Source: CAVQMB01 sp963713445 (lineage in GTDB: Bacteria; Pseudomonadota; Gammaproteobacteria; Competibacterales; Competibacteraceae). Taken from it: DNA of 64,000 nt. This document shows, one piece after another, positions 1-7,925 of this stretch; position 1 is the stretch's first letter, and every line of letters begins with the position of its first letter. Both the position numbers and the translations under genes were made by a program. The notes beneath the pieces are model-generated. The model made no database searches and was not told the origin of the DNA. It was given only the letters and a program-made list of their open reading frames with translations. The stretch is taken from positions 310,001 through 374,000 of the forward strand of contig CAVQMB010000004.1 of assembly GCA_963713445.1 (NCBI GenBank). The letters run 5' to 3'.

Positions 1-169
1 TCAATGCAGCTATCTATTCCGACCGTCGCCAACATCGCAGTATCCATCGAACGCCCGGACATTGAGGACCGGATGCGGCTGCAAAGCCATAGGTCCGCTC
101 AGCGGATCCAGCCACCGATACCGTATACTACGACTCAAAATCGACCAATTCTCTGTCTACCGTGCCCGC

Positions 170-706
170 ATGACGTCACTGTTCGCCAATTCGTACCGGT
201 TACTGTTCAGCGCTCTATTGCTGCCAACCGTACTGCTTCTGTCCGGATGCGGCTCTGTTCTTACCACCACCACCAGCGGTATGGCTGGCATTGCCGGCAC
301 CGGTGTAGCCGGGGCGGTCACCAACAGCGCGGCCGTGGCTTCGGGTATCGGTCTGGGCATCGCCGCCGGGGCCAATGCCGGCCTGCAATACGTCGAGCGT
401 GACGTGCACGCCGCCGAGCAGGATCGCATCGCCGCCGTGGCGGGCGCACTGGAGCCCGGCAAGGTCGGCACCTGGCGCGTTTCGCACGATGTTGAGATCG
501 AACCGGACCAACACGGTTCGGTCACAGTGACCCGGGACATCGGCGGTCCCGATTTTGCCTGCAAGGCCATCGTGTTTTCGGTCGACAGCCAAGCCCACGG
601 TCAGACTGAACGGTCATTCTATACAGCGACCATCTGCCGCGATGGCAAGCACTGGAAATGGGCCTCGGCCGAACCGGCAACCGCCCGCTGGGGTGCGCTG
701 CAGTGA
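170..706 (+). CDS. Small lipoprotein, paralogue A of a tandem pair
   Basis: A protein of 178 residues. It begins with a hydrophobic signal segment and a lipobox ending in Cys27 (LLLSGC), so it should be lipidated and anchored in the envelope. A Gly/Ala/Thr-rich stretch follows (about 30-70) that resembles glycine-zipper segments. The C-terminal half is soluble and ends in a W-x-WASAEPA motif that recurs in the next gene. The ATG at 170 is preferred over the upstream in-frame start at 62 because it places the signal peptide at the N-terminus. The stop overlaps the GTG start of the next gene, indicating translational coupling. I do not recognise the family; outer-membrane or periplasmic function is inferred from the lipobox only. 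Confidence 0.75.
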   Translation: MTSLFANSYRLLFSALLLPTVLLLSGCGSVLTTTTSGMAGIAGTGVAGAVTNSAAVASGIGLGIAAGANAGLQYVERDVHAAEQDRIAAVAGALEPGKVGTWRVSHDVEIEPDQHGSVTVTRDIGGPDFACKAIVFSVDSQAHGQTERSFYTATICRDGKHWKWASAEPATARWGALQ

Positions 707-1191
707 AGTGGCGCCACCTGGCACTGCCCGGCGTGCTATTGCTCGCCGGCTGCACGGCCGTGTCCCAGCTCACCGCAGTCGTCACCGGCGGGGTGGCCGG
801 CGTCGCCACCGGCAGTCCAGCGGTCGGCTTCGCGGTCGGCGTCGCCACCGAGGCCGCGGCCAGCGCCGCGGTGAAATACTACGGCCGCAGCCGCCAGCAT
901 GCCGAGCAGCAAGCCATTGCCGACGCCGCCGCCGGTGTGCCGCCGGGGGAACGCGCCGATTGGCACATCAACCACCTCAACCCAATCGGCGACGAGCATG
1001 GCGAAGTGTATGTGGTACGACGGATCGACAACCCGCTCGCGCCCTGCAAGCAGATCGTCTTCTCGGTGGATCGCGGCACCAGCGCAAAGCTTGAGCGATC
1101 CTGGTACAGCGCCGACATCTGCCGCAGTGCGGGCCAGTGGCGCTGGGCCAGCGCCGAACCCGCGGTACCGCGCTGGGGCGATCTACAGTAA
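703..1191 (+). CDS. Small lipoprotein, paralogue B of a tandem pair
   Basis: A protein of 162 residues starting at a GTG that overlaps the stop of the preceding gene (GTGA). Starting here gives a short signal peptide with lipobox LLLAGC and Cys17. Longer upstream starts would bury the signal in the neighbouring gene. The mature part mirrors paralogue A: a Gly/Ala/Val-rich segment, then a soluble domain with matching elements (IVFSVD, RSWYSADICR, W-x-WASAEPA). Both proteins keep a Cys in the C-K/C-A pattern before IVFSVD and another in the ICR element, so one disulfide is possible. Tandem duplication followed by divergence is the simplest origin. Function unknown. Confidence 0.78.
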   Translation: MKWRHLALPGVLLLAGCTAVSQLTAVVTGGVAGVATGSPAVGFAVGVATEAAASAAVKYYGRSRQHAEQQAIADAAAGVPPGERADWHINHLNPIGDEHGEVYVVRRIDNPLAPCKQIVFSVDRGTSAKLERSWYSADICRSAGQWRWASAEPAVPRWGDLQ

Positions 1192-1289
1192 GTCGATCGA
1201 CCTCGCAGGTCCGACGGCAGACCGTTCTGACCCGGCAGCAGGCCCATTTTGGCTTGATGCCGGCCCGCACCTGCGCCTGTAATGTCGGG

Positions 1290-1433
1290 AATCAAGGACC
1301 AGCATACCTTTATCAGGATGGCACAATCCTTGAGTGATCTAATGCTGCCACGTTCCGAAGTGGCTGCGGCGCGTGGCGCTGTATGCAGGACTCCTCCTAA
1401 GTTGACTCCCGCCACCCGGCGGGAGCTTTTTTG
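1290..1433 (+). ncRNA. Candidate small RNA with anti-Shine-Dalgarno loop
   Basis: Inferred from architecture only. A candidate sigma-70 promoter (TTGATG-18-TGTAAT, 1254-1283) would start a transcript near 1290. It contains a hairpin gctgccac/gtggctgc (about 1344-1351 and 1360-1367, one T-T mismatch), a linker with CTCCTCCTAA (1391-1400) complementary to ribosome-binding sites, and a GC-rich terminator with a T6 run. This order is typical of trans-acting bacterial sRNAs that occlude ribosome-binding sites. It may instead be only the 3' untranslated region of the lipoprotein mRNA; a processed 3'-UTR sRNA would also fit. The exact 5' end is unknown. Confidence 0.35.
1406..1432 (+). terminator. 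Rho-independent terminator after lipoprotein pair
   Basis: A perfect 7-bp GC-rich stem (ctcccgc at 1406-1412, gcgggag at 1419-1425) with a 6-base loop, followed by C and six T. The T-run lies on the plus strand only, so it ends plus-strand transcripts and not the convergent ATP-grasp gene. Confidence 0.85.
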
Positions 1434-1492
1434 TGAACAACGTCCCGAGAGGGCCAGGGACTGCGCATCATTGGGCGCCGGCAGCGGGCAAC

Positions 1493-2719
1493 TCAGACGT
1501 AGAAATCCAGCTCTTCCTGATGCTTGAGCAGATCCCGCATTCGGTGCGGGTCGTCGCCGAAGAAGTACACCAGTCCCCAATGGGTTCCGAAAGCGGTGCG
1601 CTTGGTGACGGTTTCCTCCAGCGGCGCCGTCAGCTCGTGGTACTCGAAATACGGGTGCTGCTCGGTCTCCTCGGGCATTTCCAGCTTGCTCACCACGCGG
1701 CGGCGGGGATAGACGCCGAAGCAGCCGGCATAGCCCTTGGCGTCGACCACTTCCCGGGGAAAAAAGGCCTCGATCTCGGCGTCGGTGGTCTTGGGATCGA
1801 ACGCCAGCACCAGCCCCTGGTAGGCGTTGAATCCGTAGGCCCGTTCCAGCAGCTCGAACACCTTGAAACCCGGCGGGCGGTAAGCCACCTCGCCGAAATA
1901 CATGGTGCCGTCGCTGGTGACGAAGTACTCCGGATGAATGAAGCCCGAATCGATGTCGAAGGTCTTGATGAGTTTCTTGATCTCGTTGGTGATCAGCGGC
2001 CGCCAGCTCTCGAGTTCCGGCGTCGCCGGCACGAACACCGAGTAGCCCAGGGTGACATACTCGGAAATGTTCAGAAACCGGATTTCGCCATTGTGGATCC
2101 AGGCCTCGACCGCGAACTCCCAGCCGTCGAGGTGACTCTCCATGAGGACCGGAAACTCTTCGTCGGGGATGCTATCGATGTCGTCCGGTGTGCGGATCAC
2201 CCGGTGGCCCAGGCAGCCGGCCTTGTCGAAGGCCTTGAGGTGGATGGGGTCATTGGGATCGCCGTCGAGCTTGAGCAGCGTCTGGTTGACCCGCTTGAGA
2301 AACCGGACGACATCGTCGCGGTCGTGGGCTTCCTCGAAAATACCGACACGGATGCCGCCCAGCTGCGCCCGACGCTTCATCAGCGCCTTGTCCCGGAACA
2401 GGATCGACTGGCCGTACAGGCGCGGATTGTCCAGCAGCACGGCGTTGATCGCACCGGCCCACTCCACGGTCTCCTCGTAAAGCGGTATGGCGACATCGAC
2501 ACCCTCGTCCTTGAGTCGCTGGGCGATCTCCATCGAACGGTCATTGAGACGTTCAAAGTTCCACGAAATGAACGGGATGTTATGCTCGGTGGCGAAATCC
2601 TCGGCCCAGTCGGGTGCCACGATTACATAGCGGCGGTCAAATTTCTCCACGGCCTCAATGGCATTCAGGCTCCAGCCCAGCAAGGCCACATAGCCCTTGT
2701 CCGGATTTTTTTCTGTCAT
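1493..2719 (-). CDS. ATP-grasp family ligase, substrate unknown
   Basis: A 408-residue cytosolic protein with ATP-grasp architecture. An N-terminal Rossmann-like preATP-grasp part (LGWS near 14-17) leads to FRDKALMK (108-115), an MESHLDGWEF segment (193-202), HPEYF (262-266) and a metal/ATP-site strand FGEVAYRPPG (275-284). ATP-grasp enzymes join a carboxylate to an amine or thiol through an acylphosphate; which acceptor is used here cannot be read from the sequence. Start: ATG at 2719 behind a strong GGAGA ribosome site. It is divergent from the large unknown protein at 3217, and such a pairing could reflect a shared peptide- or amide-forming pathway, which is inference. Confidence 0.8.
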   Translation of the reverse strand: MTEKNPDKGYVALLGWSLNAIEAVEKFDRRYVIVAPDWAEDFATEHNIPFISWNFERLNDRSMEIAQRLKDEGVDVAIPLYEETVEWAGAINAVLLDNPRLYGQSILFRDKALMKRRAQLGGIRVGIFEEAHDRDDVVRFLKRVNQTLLKLDGDPNDPIHLKAFDKAGCLGHRVIRTPDDIDSIPDEEFPVLMESHLDGWEFAVEAWIHNGEIRFLNISEYVTLGYSVFVPATPELESWRPLITNEIKKLIKTFDIDSGFIHPEYFVTSDGTMYFGEVAYRPPGFKVFELLERAYGFNAYQGLVLAFDPKTTDAEIEAFFPREVVDAKGYAGCFGVYPRRRVVSKLEMPEETEQHPYFEYHELTAPLEETVTKRTAFGTHWGLVYFFGDDPHRMRDLLKHQEELDFYV

Positions 2720-3216
2720 AAGCGTCTCCTTCCAGTGCTGCGTACCGGTTGCTCACTACCACCGGCTCATAGCTGTTACGAATCCCGGGTGACAACCACC
2801 CTACGAGGGGCACATCGTGGCGAGTGGACGGATGCGGGGTCGATGGCGTGGACGCCGGCGCAGCGTGTGTTACCAGCCCCGATTTCGAACCAGATCCCCG
2901 GTACGAAGGGCCGGGTGAATTAGCATACGACGCTATTTAGCCTAGCAGCTCCCAGCAGCAGACGCACGGCAGGGCGGTCGTGGAAAGCCCGTCGGTTAGT
3001 GCCCGCAACCCGCCCAAAAGGGCCGTATCGACTCGACCCCGGCGGACTTATCGCCGTTGACCGGCTGTGCCCGGATAGGCGACAGTGCTGGCTAGCACTG
3101 AAGCAGAGTACCCAGCCGTAGTCCGTCGTCGGTGCTGAGAAAGGCAACCGGTGCCAGTATCGTGCTGAGAAAGGTAAGCGGCCACCCCGAAAGCGTGGGC
3201 CATGAGCGGAGAAGGC
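2720..3216. other. Divergent intergenic region, 497 bases
   Basis: No supportable gene is present. It separates two divergently transcribed genes and must hold both promoters. The clearest structure is a pair of 16-base direct repeats near the right end (3132-3177). TTGACC near 3057 is a possible -35, but no good -10 follows at proper spacing. A stretch near 2880-2920 vaguely resembling a tRNA T-arm does not fold into a cloverleaf. Confidence 0.6.
3132..3177 (+). repeat. Pair of 16-base direct repeats upstream of 3217 gene
   Basis: GTGCTGAGAAAGGCAA at 3132-3147 and GTGCTGAGAAAGGTAA at 3162-3177 differ by one base and are spaced exactly 30 bases apart, about three helical turns. They lie 40-85 bases before the start codon, a position suited to an activator- or repressor-binding site. 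No partner regulator is encoded nearby. Confidence 0.7.
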
Positions 3217-5190
3217 ATGGAACCGAGTAACGCAGGCGAACAGCAGTCCCCGGCAGAGCTGGCAACCCGGCTCGATGCCGCACTGGCAAAACTCGCCGGA
3301 GCACAATCATTCGCCAAGGGCTTGCACAGCGCCCAGGTCCGGCAGCTGGCCGGCCGCCTTCTGCGGCTGCCGGGCGGGCCGGAGATGATCTACGAACGTG
3401 CCCTCGCTGTGGAGCGATCGGGCGTATTCGCCGGCACCGACTGGGCCCACCCGGAGATCCTCCAGGCCGACATCACGGTTCAGACATTGCGCCTGGGCTC
3501 GCCCGACGAGGTCACGCTGGAGTGTCTCAGCGAGCTCAGGCTGCTGGCCGTCGCCGAGTCCCGCTACGCGCACGCCACGGTCTCTTCCGAACAGGCCCAG
3601 CACTACCTGGCTCAGGTACTGGCGCTCAACCTGGATCTGCTCTTCGAGATCGGCGATGAGGCCACCCGGACACGACTGGGACGGCTGACCGAGGCGGTCC
3701 ATGCGGTCCTCCAGATCCTGCTCCGGCACATCGGCTATGGCGACATCCTGGACCGGCTGATGGCGGAGATCTGGCGGATCCTCGCCCAGCGCCCGGTGCG
3801 GGTCGACAACCTCAAGGCGATGATCACGCAGATCGCCGCCTGTCTGTTCGATCCATCCATCCCTGTCACCAGCAGCCGCGGCACGGATCGCCTGATCAGC
3901 GCGCTGTTTGGACCCACCCAGGCCTCGCTTGAAGATCCCGGGCTCGAAGTCTATCGCGAGCGCTTAGCCTCAATGGACACCCAGGCGCTGCAGCAGGAGG
4001 CGGGTGGGTTCGCCCGCGCCATGCACGATACCGGGCTGGTCTCAGCGTACGAACCGGTGTTCCTGCGTTTCGCCCTTGAGCAATCACCGGATCTGGTGCC
4101 GGCCGCGCTCGGCCTCAGTGCGACCGGCCGCGACGTCTACCTCTGCTACCAGGAACTGGTGCACGCGCTGATCTCGGCGGCGATCTTCCCGGAAACACCC
4201 CAGGCGGTTTATGGCCTCGCGCTGCTGCTGGAACGCGGCGTGCTGTATGCCCCGCCGGTCGCGCCAGCCCTGTGGCGCCAGCTGGGGCTGGTGCTATGCC
4301 CGGCCGCCGAGGCTGCCATCACCCAGGCCGTCGGCACCACGCGCCCCGCCAGCGTACAGCTGCTCGCCGGAGTGATGGGGGTGCTCGGACTGCCGTTCGG
4401 GGTCGGCCAGGGGAACAATCCGACCTGCCAGTCGGCGCGCGCGATTTCGATGTGGGCGTACAACGACCCCGACTATCTGCTGCAGATGATCGCCTGGGCA
4501 GCGCGCGACGACGACCTGGTCATGCACTTCGAGGGACAGCGCCTGTCGTCCCGGGAGCTGGCGGCCGACGCACCCGCGGTCACACCGATGGACGTGGATG
4601 CCGTTTCCGCCGTACTGGTCCCCCATCTCGACCGGATATACCATGCCATGGGCGCACTTTGTGCCGGCCGTGGCGACGACCCGCACCGCTGGATCAACCC
4701 GGAGTTTCACGGCTGGTGGGTGGGCCGGGGATTCCGGCTCGCGGTGGACCTGGCAAGCGGCAGACTGAAGGACTACGACGCTTTCGTCCGGTACTTCTAT
4801 GCCTGCTATAACCCCCTGTATAACGGCAATCAGCCGCTCATCCATCCGCAGCCGGCCGGACTCGCTGTCACCGACAGCGCGGCCCGATTCGTGGGCTGGC
4901 ACGCGATCACGATACAACGGGTCGCGCTGGACCAGGATGATGACATGCGCGTGTATTTCTACAACCCGAACAACGACGGCGGCCAGGATCTCGGCAATGG
5001 CGTGCAGGTCTCCACCGAGGGACGCGGCGAACGTTTCGGTGAGTCCTCGTTACCCATGCGCTATTTCGTCTCGCGCCTCTACATCTTCCACTTCGACCTG
5101 CTCGAACACGCCGAGCCGGATAAAGTGCCAGCGCAGGAAGTCGCCGCCGTAGAGGCGTTGGCACGGGCCAGCTGGGCCAGCGAGCGCTGA
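3217..5190 (+). CDS. Large uncharacterised protein, possibly papain-like Cys/His
   Basis: A 657-residue protein of no family I recognise. ATG 3217 is preferred over the in-frame ATG at 3202 because GGAGAAGG sits 4 to 11 bases before it. No signal peptide or membrane segment is evident, and the first two-thirds look mainly helical. The most conserved-looking parts are in the C-terminal 260 residues: GNNPTCQSARA around Cys404 followed by a helix, a W-rich segment with HGWW (about 490), and MRVYFYNPNNDGG (about 577). The Cys-helix then N/D order recalls papain- or transglutaminase-like folds, but that is inference and no His-Asp/Asn pair is proven. Neighbours: divergent ATP-grasp ligase upstream, a tiny ORF and terminator downstream. 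Confidence 0.7.
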   Translation: MEPSNAGEQQSPAELATRLDAALAKLAGAQSFAKGLHSAQVRQLAGRLLRLPGGPEMIYERALAVERSGVFAGTDWAHPEILQADITVQTLRLGSPDEVTLECLSELRLLAVAESRYAHATVSSEQAQHYLAQVLALNLDLLFEIGDEATRTRLGRLTEAVHAVLQILLRHIGYGDILDRLMAEIWRILAQRPVRVDNLKAMITQIAACLFDPSIPVTSSRGTDRLISALFGPTQASLEDPGLEVYRERLASMDTQALQQEAGGFARAMHDTGLVSAYEPVFLRFALEQSPDLVPAALGLSATGRDVYLCYQELVHALISAAIFPETPQAVYGLALLLERGVLYAPPVAPALWRQLGLVLCPAAEAAITQAVGTTRPASVQLLAGVMGVLGLPFGVGQGNNPTCQSARAISMWAYNDPDYLLQMIAWAARDDDLVMHFEGQRLSSRELAADAPAVTPMDVDAVSAVLVPHLDRIYHAMGALCAGRGDDPHRWINPEFHGWWVGRGFRLAVDLASGRLKDYDAFVRYFYACYNPLYNGNQPLIHPQPAGLAVTDSAARFVGWHAITIQRVALDQDDDMRVYFYNPNNDGGQDLGNGVQVSTEGRGERFGESSLPMRYFVSRLYIFHFDLLEHAEPDKVPAQEVAAVEALARASWASER

Positions 5191-5209
5191 TGCCGGTGCG
5201 CCACGCGCT

Positions 5210-5359
5210 GTGACGGTAACTGAGCCGGTGGATTCAGCAGCCACCGCGCGCCAGGTCGGCCAGGCCAACCTGATCGGCGTGGCTTCCGTAGCCGGCGTAT
5301 GGTTCCATCGCAGCGAGCGGACCGAAGCCAGCAAATATCGCAACAAGCCAGAGGATTGA
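5210..5359 (+). CDS. Possible 49-residue small protein
   Basis: A GTG-started frame of 49 codons lies 19 bases after the large unknown gene and ends 10 bases before a strong terminator. The middle (about 16-26, IGVASVAGVWF) is hydrophobic and is followed by a charged tail (HRSERTEASKYRNKPED), as in small membrane-associated proteins. There is no good Shine-Dalgarno site, and short open frames are common at high G+C, so this is only a candidate. Confidence 0.25.
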   Translation: MTVTEPVDSAATARQVGQANLIGVASVAGVWFHRSERTEASKYRNKPED

Positions 5360-5368
5360 TCGACGATG

Positions 5369-5401
5369 CCAGGGGGCGGCTGACCCGCCCCCTGGTGTTT
5401 T
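5369..5401 (+). terminator. Rho-independent terminator after large unknown gene
   Basis: A perfect 11-bp stem (ccagggggcgg at 5369-5379, ccgccccctgg at 5385-5395), a 5-base loop, then TGTTTT. The T-rich tail is on the plus strand, so it ends the 3217 transcript. It lies just beyond the stop of the convergent phosphoesterase and could also act as a stable 3' hairpin for that mRNA. Confidence 0.8.
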
Positions 5402-5407
5402 CCGGGA

Positions 5408-7324
5408 TCAGCCGTGATCTGAGTGATCACCCCGGTCAGGGTTGCCGAAATGGAACATGCCCATCAGGTTGCCGATGGCCGGGCTGTTGACCGGCACGTA
5501 CGGATCGTTCCTGGTGGTAACGGGATTCGGCAAATTGTCGCGACTCCATTGTGAAATGGGGCCTAGCTTCCAGTTCGCCTCGACGAACTTGTCGAACGAG
5601 ACGTGATCGCCGTAAGTGTGGACCACACCGACGTTGCGCGAGAACGGTGATACCACGATCAGCGGGATCCGCGAGCCGTCACCGAAAAAGTCGATCGGCT
5701 GGATATAGCCCGAATCGTAGTAGCCGCCACCCTCATCGAAGGTGATCACGATCGCCGTGTCCTTCCAGAGGCCGGGGCGGGCCTTGATCATGTCGACGAT
5801 CTTGCGCGAGAAAGCCTCAAACAGACTCAGCTTCGAGGACGCCGGATGGCCGTCCAGGTAACCGTCCGGCTTGACGATCGACACGGCCGGGAGAGTGCCG
5901 CTCTCGATGTCGCTGTAAAGGGCGTGGATGCCCTTGAGATTCTTGCGCAGATCCGGGTTGGTCATGATCTGCTTCGAATACAGGAACGGGTCGCAGATAT
6001 TGCAGTACCTGCCGGTTTCCTTGCCGTCGTTCCAGCCCTCCCCATAGTAATGCCAGGAGATGTTGTTACGGCTCAGCAGCAACCCCAGGTTCTGCTGCGT
6101 GATCGGCGGCACCGTGAACTGATCGGGCCCAAGCGGTGCCGGCTGGCCGCTGCCCAGATAACCCGGGTTGTAGTTGTTCACCAGATAATAGGCGCCCGGC
6201 CGGCAGTCACCCCCCTTGAAGACGGCATAGGGCAGCTCGGACAGATAGTCCTGAATCGACTTTACCCCCGGCTCCGATGGGTCGGCGCACTTCACGTATG
6301 AACCGCCGCTATAGCCGTCCTGGGTGTAGAAGTTATTGGTCCCGGGCTGGGGGTCCGGATTCTCGATCTGGTTGGCCGGCGGCGTAGCAGGCTGGCCGTT
6401 GGCGGCGGCGTAGTAGATGCCAGTGCCGAAACCGATCTCGACGTGGTTGGCGCCGGTGCCGCCCATCACCGACTGGTGGAAGTTGTCGCCCATCGCATAT
6501 TGGTGGGCGAGTTGGTCGAAGTAGCTGGCGTCGCCCTGCTGCATGTTGTAGAAACCCATCGCCACAGTACCCTGATGATGGCCGGGTTGACTGTAATCGG
6601 CCGGCTGCGTCTGGCCGTTGCTGCCATTGCCCACGCTGGCCTCGACCCAGGACCACAGATCGTTCTCGCAACCACTGGGATTGGTCTTGGTCGCCGTGGC
6701 CATGTCGCAGTCGACCTGCTGCCACATCTGGAAGAAGCGATGGGTGGGGCTGCCACTGTAGTCCTGATACCCCAGGTAGCGGGTCAGATCAAACGGACCG
6801 TTCGGCAGGTTTTCCGGAAAACGCGGATCGATGGCGGTGCCAGCGGGCAGGCCACTACCACCCTCGGTCAGTAAGGGGTAAGCGTCGGAGGGTAGAGCCG
6901 GCTCGGCGGCCTGGGCGGAACTCAAACTGGAAAACGGTGCCGAGCTGGGCGTGCCGGTAGTGGTGATTGGACCAAGCGTCGCGTACGGGGCGGTCTTGTC
7001 GGGATGAATCGAGTACGATCCGGTATCCATAGCGAGCCACTGCTGGGCGCTATCGAAGTTGGGTCCCGGCGTGCCATTGGCATTGACGATGCCTTCGGTC
7101 AGCAGGTTCTTGACCTGCTGGTGCTTGCCCGGCTTGAAGGTTCCGAACACGTTGTCGAAGGTCCGGTTCTCGCCGATGATCAGGAGGACGTGTTTGATCG
7201 GTGTGCTCGTCGCGTGGTCGTGAGTGTCCCGCTCGGCGGCATGCAGGACCGGCATGGTCGCCAGTCCGCTGAGCACTGCTCCCAGCGCGATCGTCAGCCG
7301 CAGTTTGTTGTGCGTTGATCGCAT
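5408..7324 (-). CDS. Secreted phosphoesterase, phospholipase C/AcpA family
   Basis: A 638-residue protein with a Sec-type signal peptide (about 1-30, ending LHAAE). It belongs to the phosphoesterase family that includes bacterial phospholipase C and the AcpA acid phosphatase, with an alkaline-phosphatase-like fold. Visible motifs are GENRTFDNVFGTF (51-63; the metal-binding E-N-x3-D start of the family), HHQGT and GTGANH in the middle, and FDEGGGYYDSG followed by GDGSRIPLIVVSP near the C-terminus, which carry the second metal site. Periplasmic or secreted hydrolysis of phosphomonoesters or phospholipids for phosphate scavenging is the usual role; the exact substrate is not readable. Stands alone, convergent with the unknown gene and divergent from the 7457 gene. 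Confidence 0.88.
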   Translation of the reverse strand: MRSTHNKLRLTIALGAVLSGLATMPVLHAAERDTHDHATSTPIKHVLLIIGENRTFDNVFGTFKPGKHQQVKNLLTEGIVNANGTPGPNFDSAQQWLAMDTGSYSIHPDKTAPYATLGPITTTGTPSSAPFSSLSSAQAAEPALPSDAYPLLTEGGSGLPAGTAIDPRFPENLPNGPFDLTRYLGYQDYSGSPTHRFFQMWQQVDCDMATATKTNPSGCENDLWSWVEASVGNGSNGQTQPADYSQPGHHQGTVAMGFYNMQQGDASYFDQLAHQYAMGDNFHQSVMGGTGANHVEIGFGTGIYYAAANGQPATPPANQIENPDPQPGTNNFYTQDGYSGGSYVKCADPSEPGVKSIQDYLSELPYAVFKGGDCRPGAYYLVNNYNPGYLGSGQPAPLGPDQFTVPPITQQNLGLLLSRNNISWHYYGEGWNDGKETGRYCNICDPFLYSKQIMTNPDLRKNLKGIHALYSDIESGTLPAVSIVKPDGYLDGHPASSKLSLFEAFSRKIVDMIKARPGLWKDTAIVITFDEGGGYYDSGYIQPIDFFGDGSRIPLIVVSPFSRNVGVVHTYGDHVSFDKFVEANWKLGPISQWSRDNLPNPVTTRNDPYVPVNSPAIGNLMGMFHFGNPDRGDHSDHG

Positions 7325-7456
7325 AGCTTTTTCACCTTATTGGCAATGTGAAACTAACGACGGATGGCCACCGCTACGCAGATCGCTCTGGTCCGATGGC
7401 TCGTCTAGAATAAACAGGCGGTCGTTACGGTATGTTGAAGGTTTCTTTAAGCATTC

Positions 7457-7891
7457 ATGACGATCATGTTACAGACCAGCCCGGAGCACCGGATGACACT
7501 CGACGACGCCTGTCTTGCCCAATTCCAACGCCGCGAACTCGGGCCCGAACAATTCGATCATCGCGGCCATTTGCGTATCGCCTGGTTGCACCTGAGCCGG
7601 TACCCCCTGGAGGAGGCCAATACCCGGGTGTGCGACGGCATCCGTGATCTGGCTGCCCGCCTCGGAGCCCCGGATAAGTTCAACTACACACTCACCTCCG
7701 CACTGATGCGTATCATGGCCCAGCGCCTGCGCGACGACCGGCAACAGGACTTCCCAGCGTTTCTTGATGCCAACCGAGACCTAGTTGCCGACGCCCGCGG
7801 CGTAGTGGCCCGGCATTACAGCGACGCCTGCCTGAATTCACCACGAGCGCGTACAGCCTGGGTCGAGCCCGATATTGCCCCCATCGGCTGA
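7457..7891 (+). CDS. Conserved small protein of unknown function
   Basis: 144 residues, cytosolic and mainly helical by eye, with a His-rich N-terminal motif FDHRGHLRIAWLHL (about 34-47) that looks like the conserved core. I cannot assign a family name. Possible starts are ATG 7457, 7466 and 7493; the last has GGAG at a proper distance and would give 132 residues. It is convergent with the ogt gene, with an inverted repeat between them. Confidence 0.65.
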   Translation: MTIMLQTSPEHRMTLDDACLAQFQRRELGPEQFDHRGHLRIAWLHLSRYPLEEANTRVCDGIRDLAARLGAPDKFNYTLTSALMRIMAQRLRDDRQQDFPAFLDANRDLVADARGVVARHYSDACLNSPRARTAWVEPDIAPIG

Positions 7892-7904
7892 TTCCGGCAC
7901 CGCC

Positions 7905-7925
7905 CCGGGCTGCTGTTCAGCCCGG
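7905..7925. terminator. Inverted repeat between convergent genes
   Basis: A perfect 8-bp stem (ccgggctg 7905-7912, cagcccgg 7918-7925) with a 5-base loop lies where the 7457 gene and ogt converge, overlapping the ogt stop codon. Neither strand has a T-run, so it is a possible bidirectional or Rho-assisted terminator and not a classical one. Confidence 0.4.

Larger units (their letters stand above)
1192..1492. other. Gene-free interval holding a candidate sRNA and terminator
   Basis: I see no convincing protein gene in these 301 bases between the lipoprotein pair and the convergent ATP-grasp gene. The interval carries a plausible promoter (TTGATG at 1254-1259, 18 bases, TGTAAT at 1278-1283), a hairpin at about 1344-1367, an unpaired CTCCTCC stretch at 1391-1397 and a strong intrinsic terminator at 1406-1432. 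Confidence 0.6.

Noticed and set aside
1433..2923. A 496-codon plus-strand frame over the ATP-grasp gene
   Set aside because: It is the complement of a clear ATP-grasp gene with a good ribosome site; its own translation shows no domain. High G+C makes long antisense frames common.
2870..2930. tRNA-like T-arm (ttcgaacc)
   Set aside because: No acceptor stem, D-arm or anticodon arm can be folded around it on either strand.
5369..5401. Hairpin as terminator of the minus-strand phosphoesterase
   Set aside because: On the minus strand no T-run follows the stem; the T-rich tail is on the plus strand.
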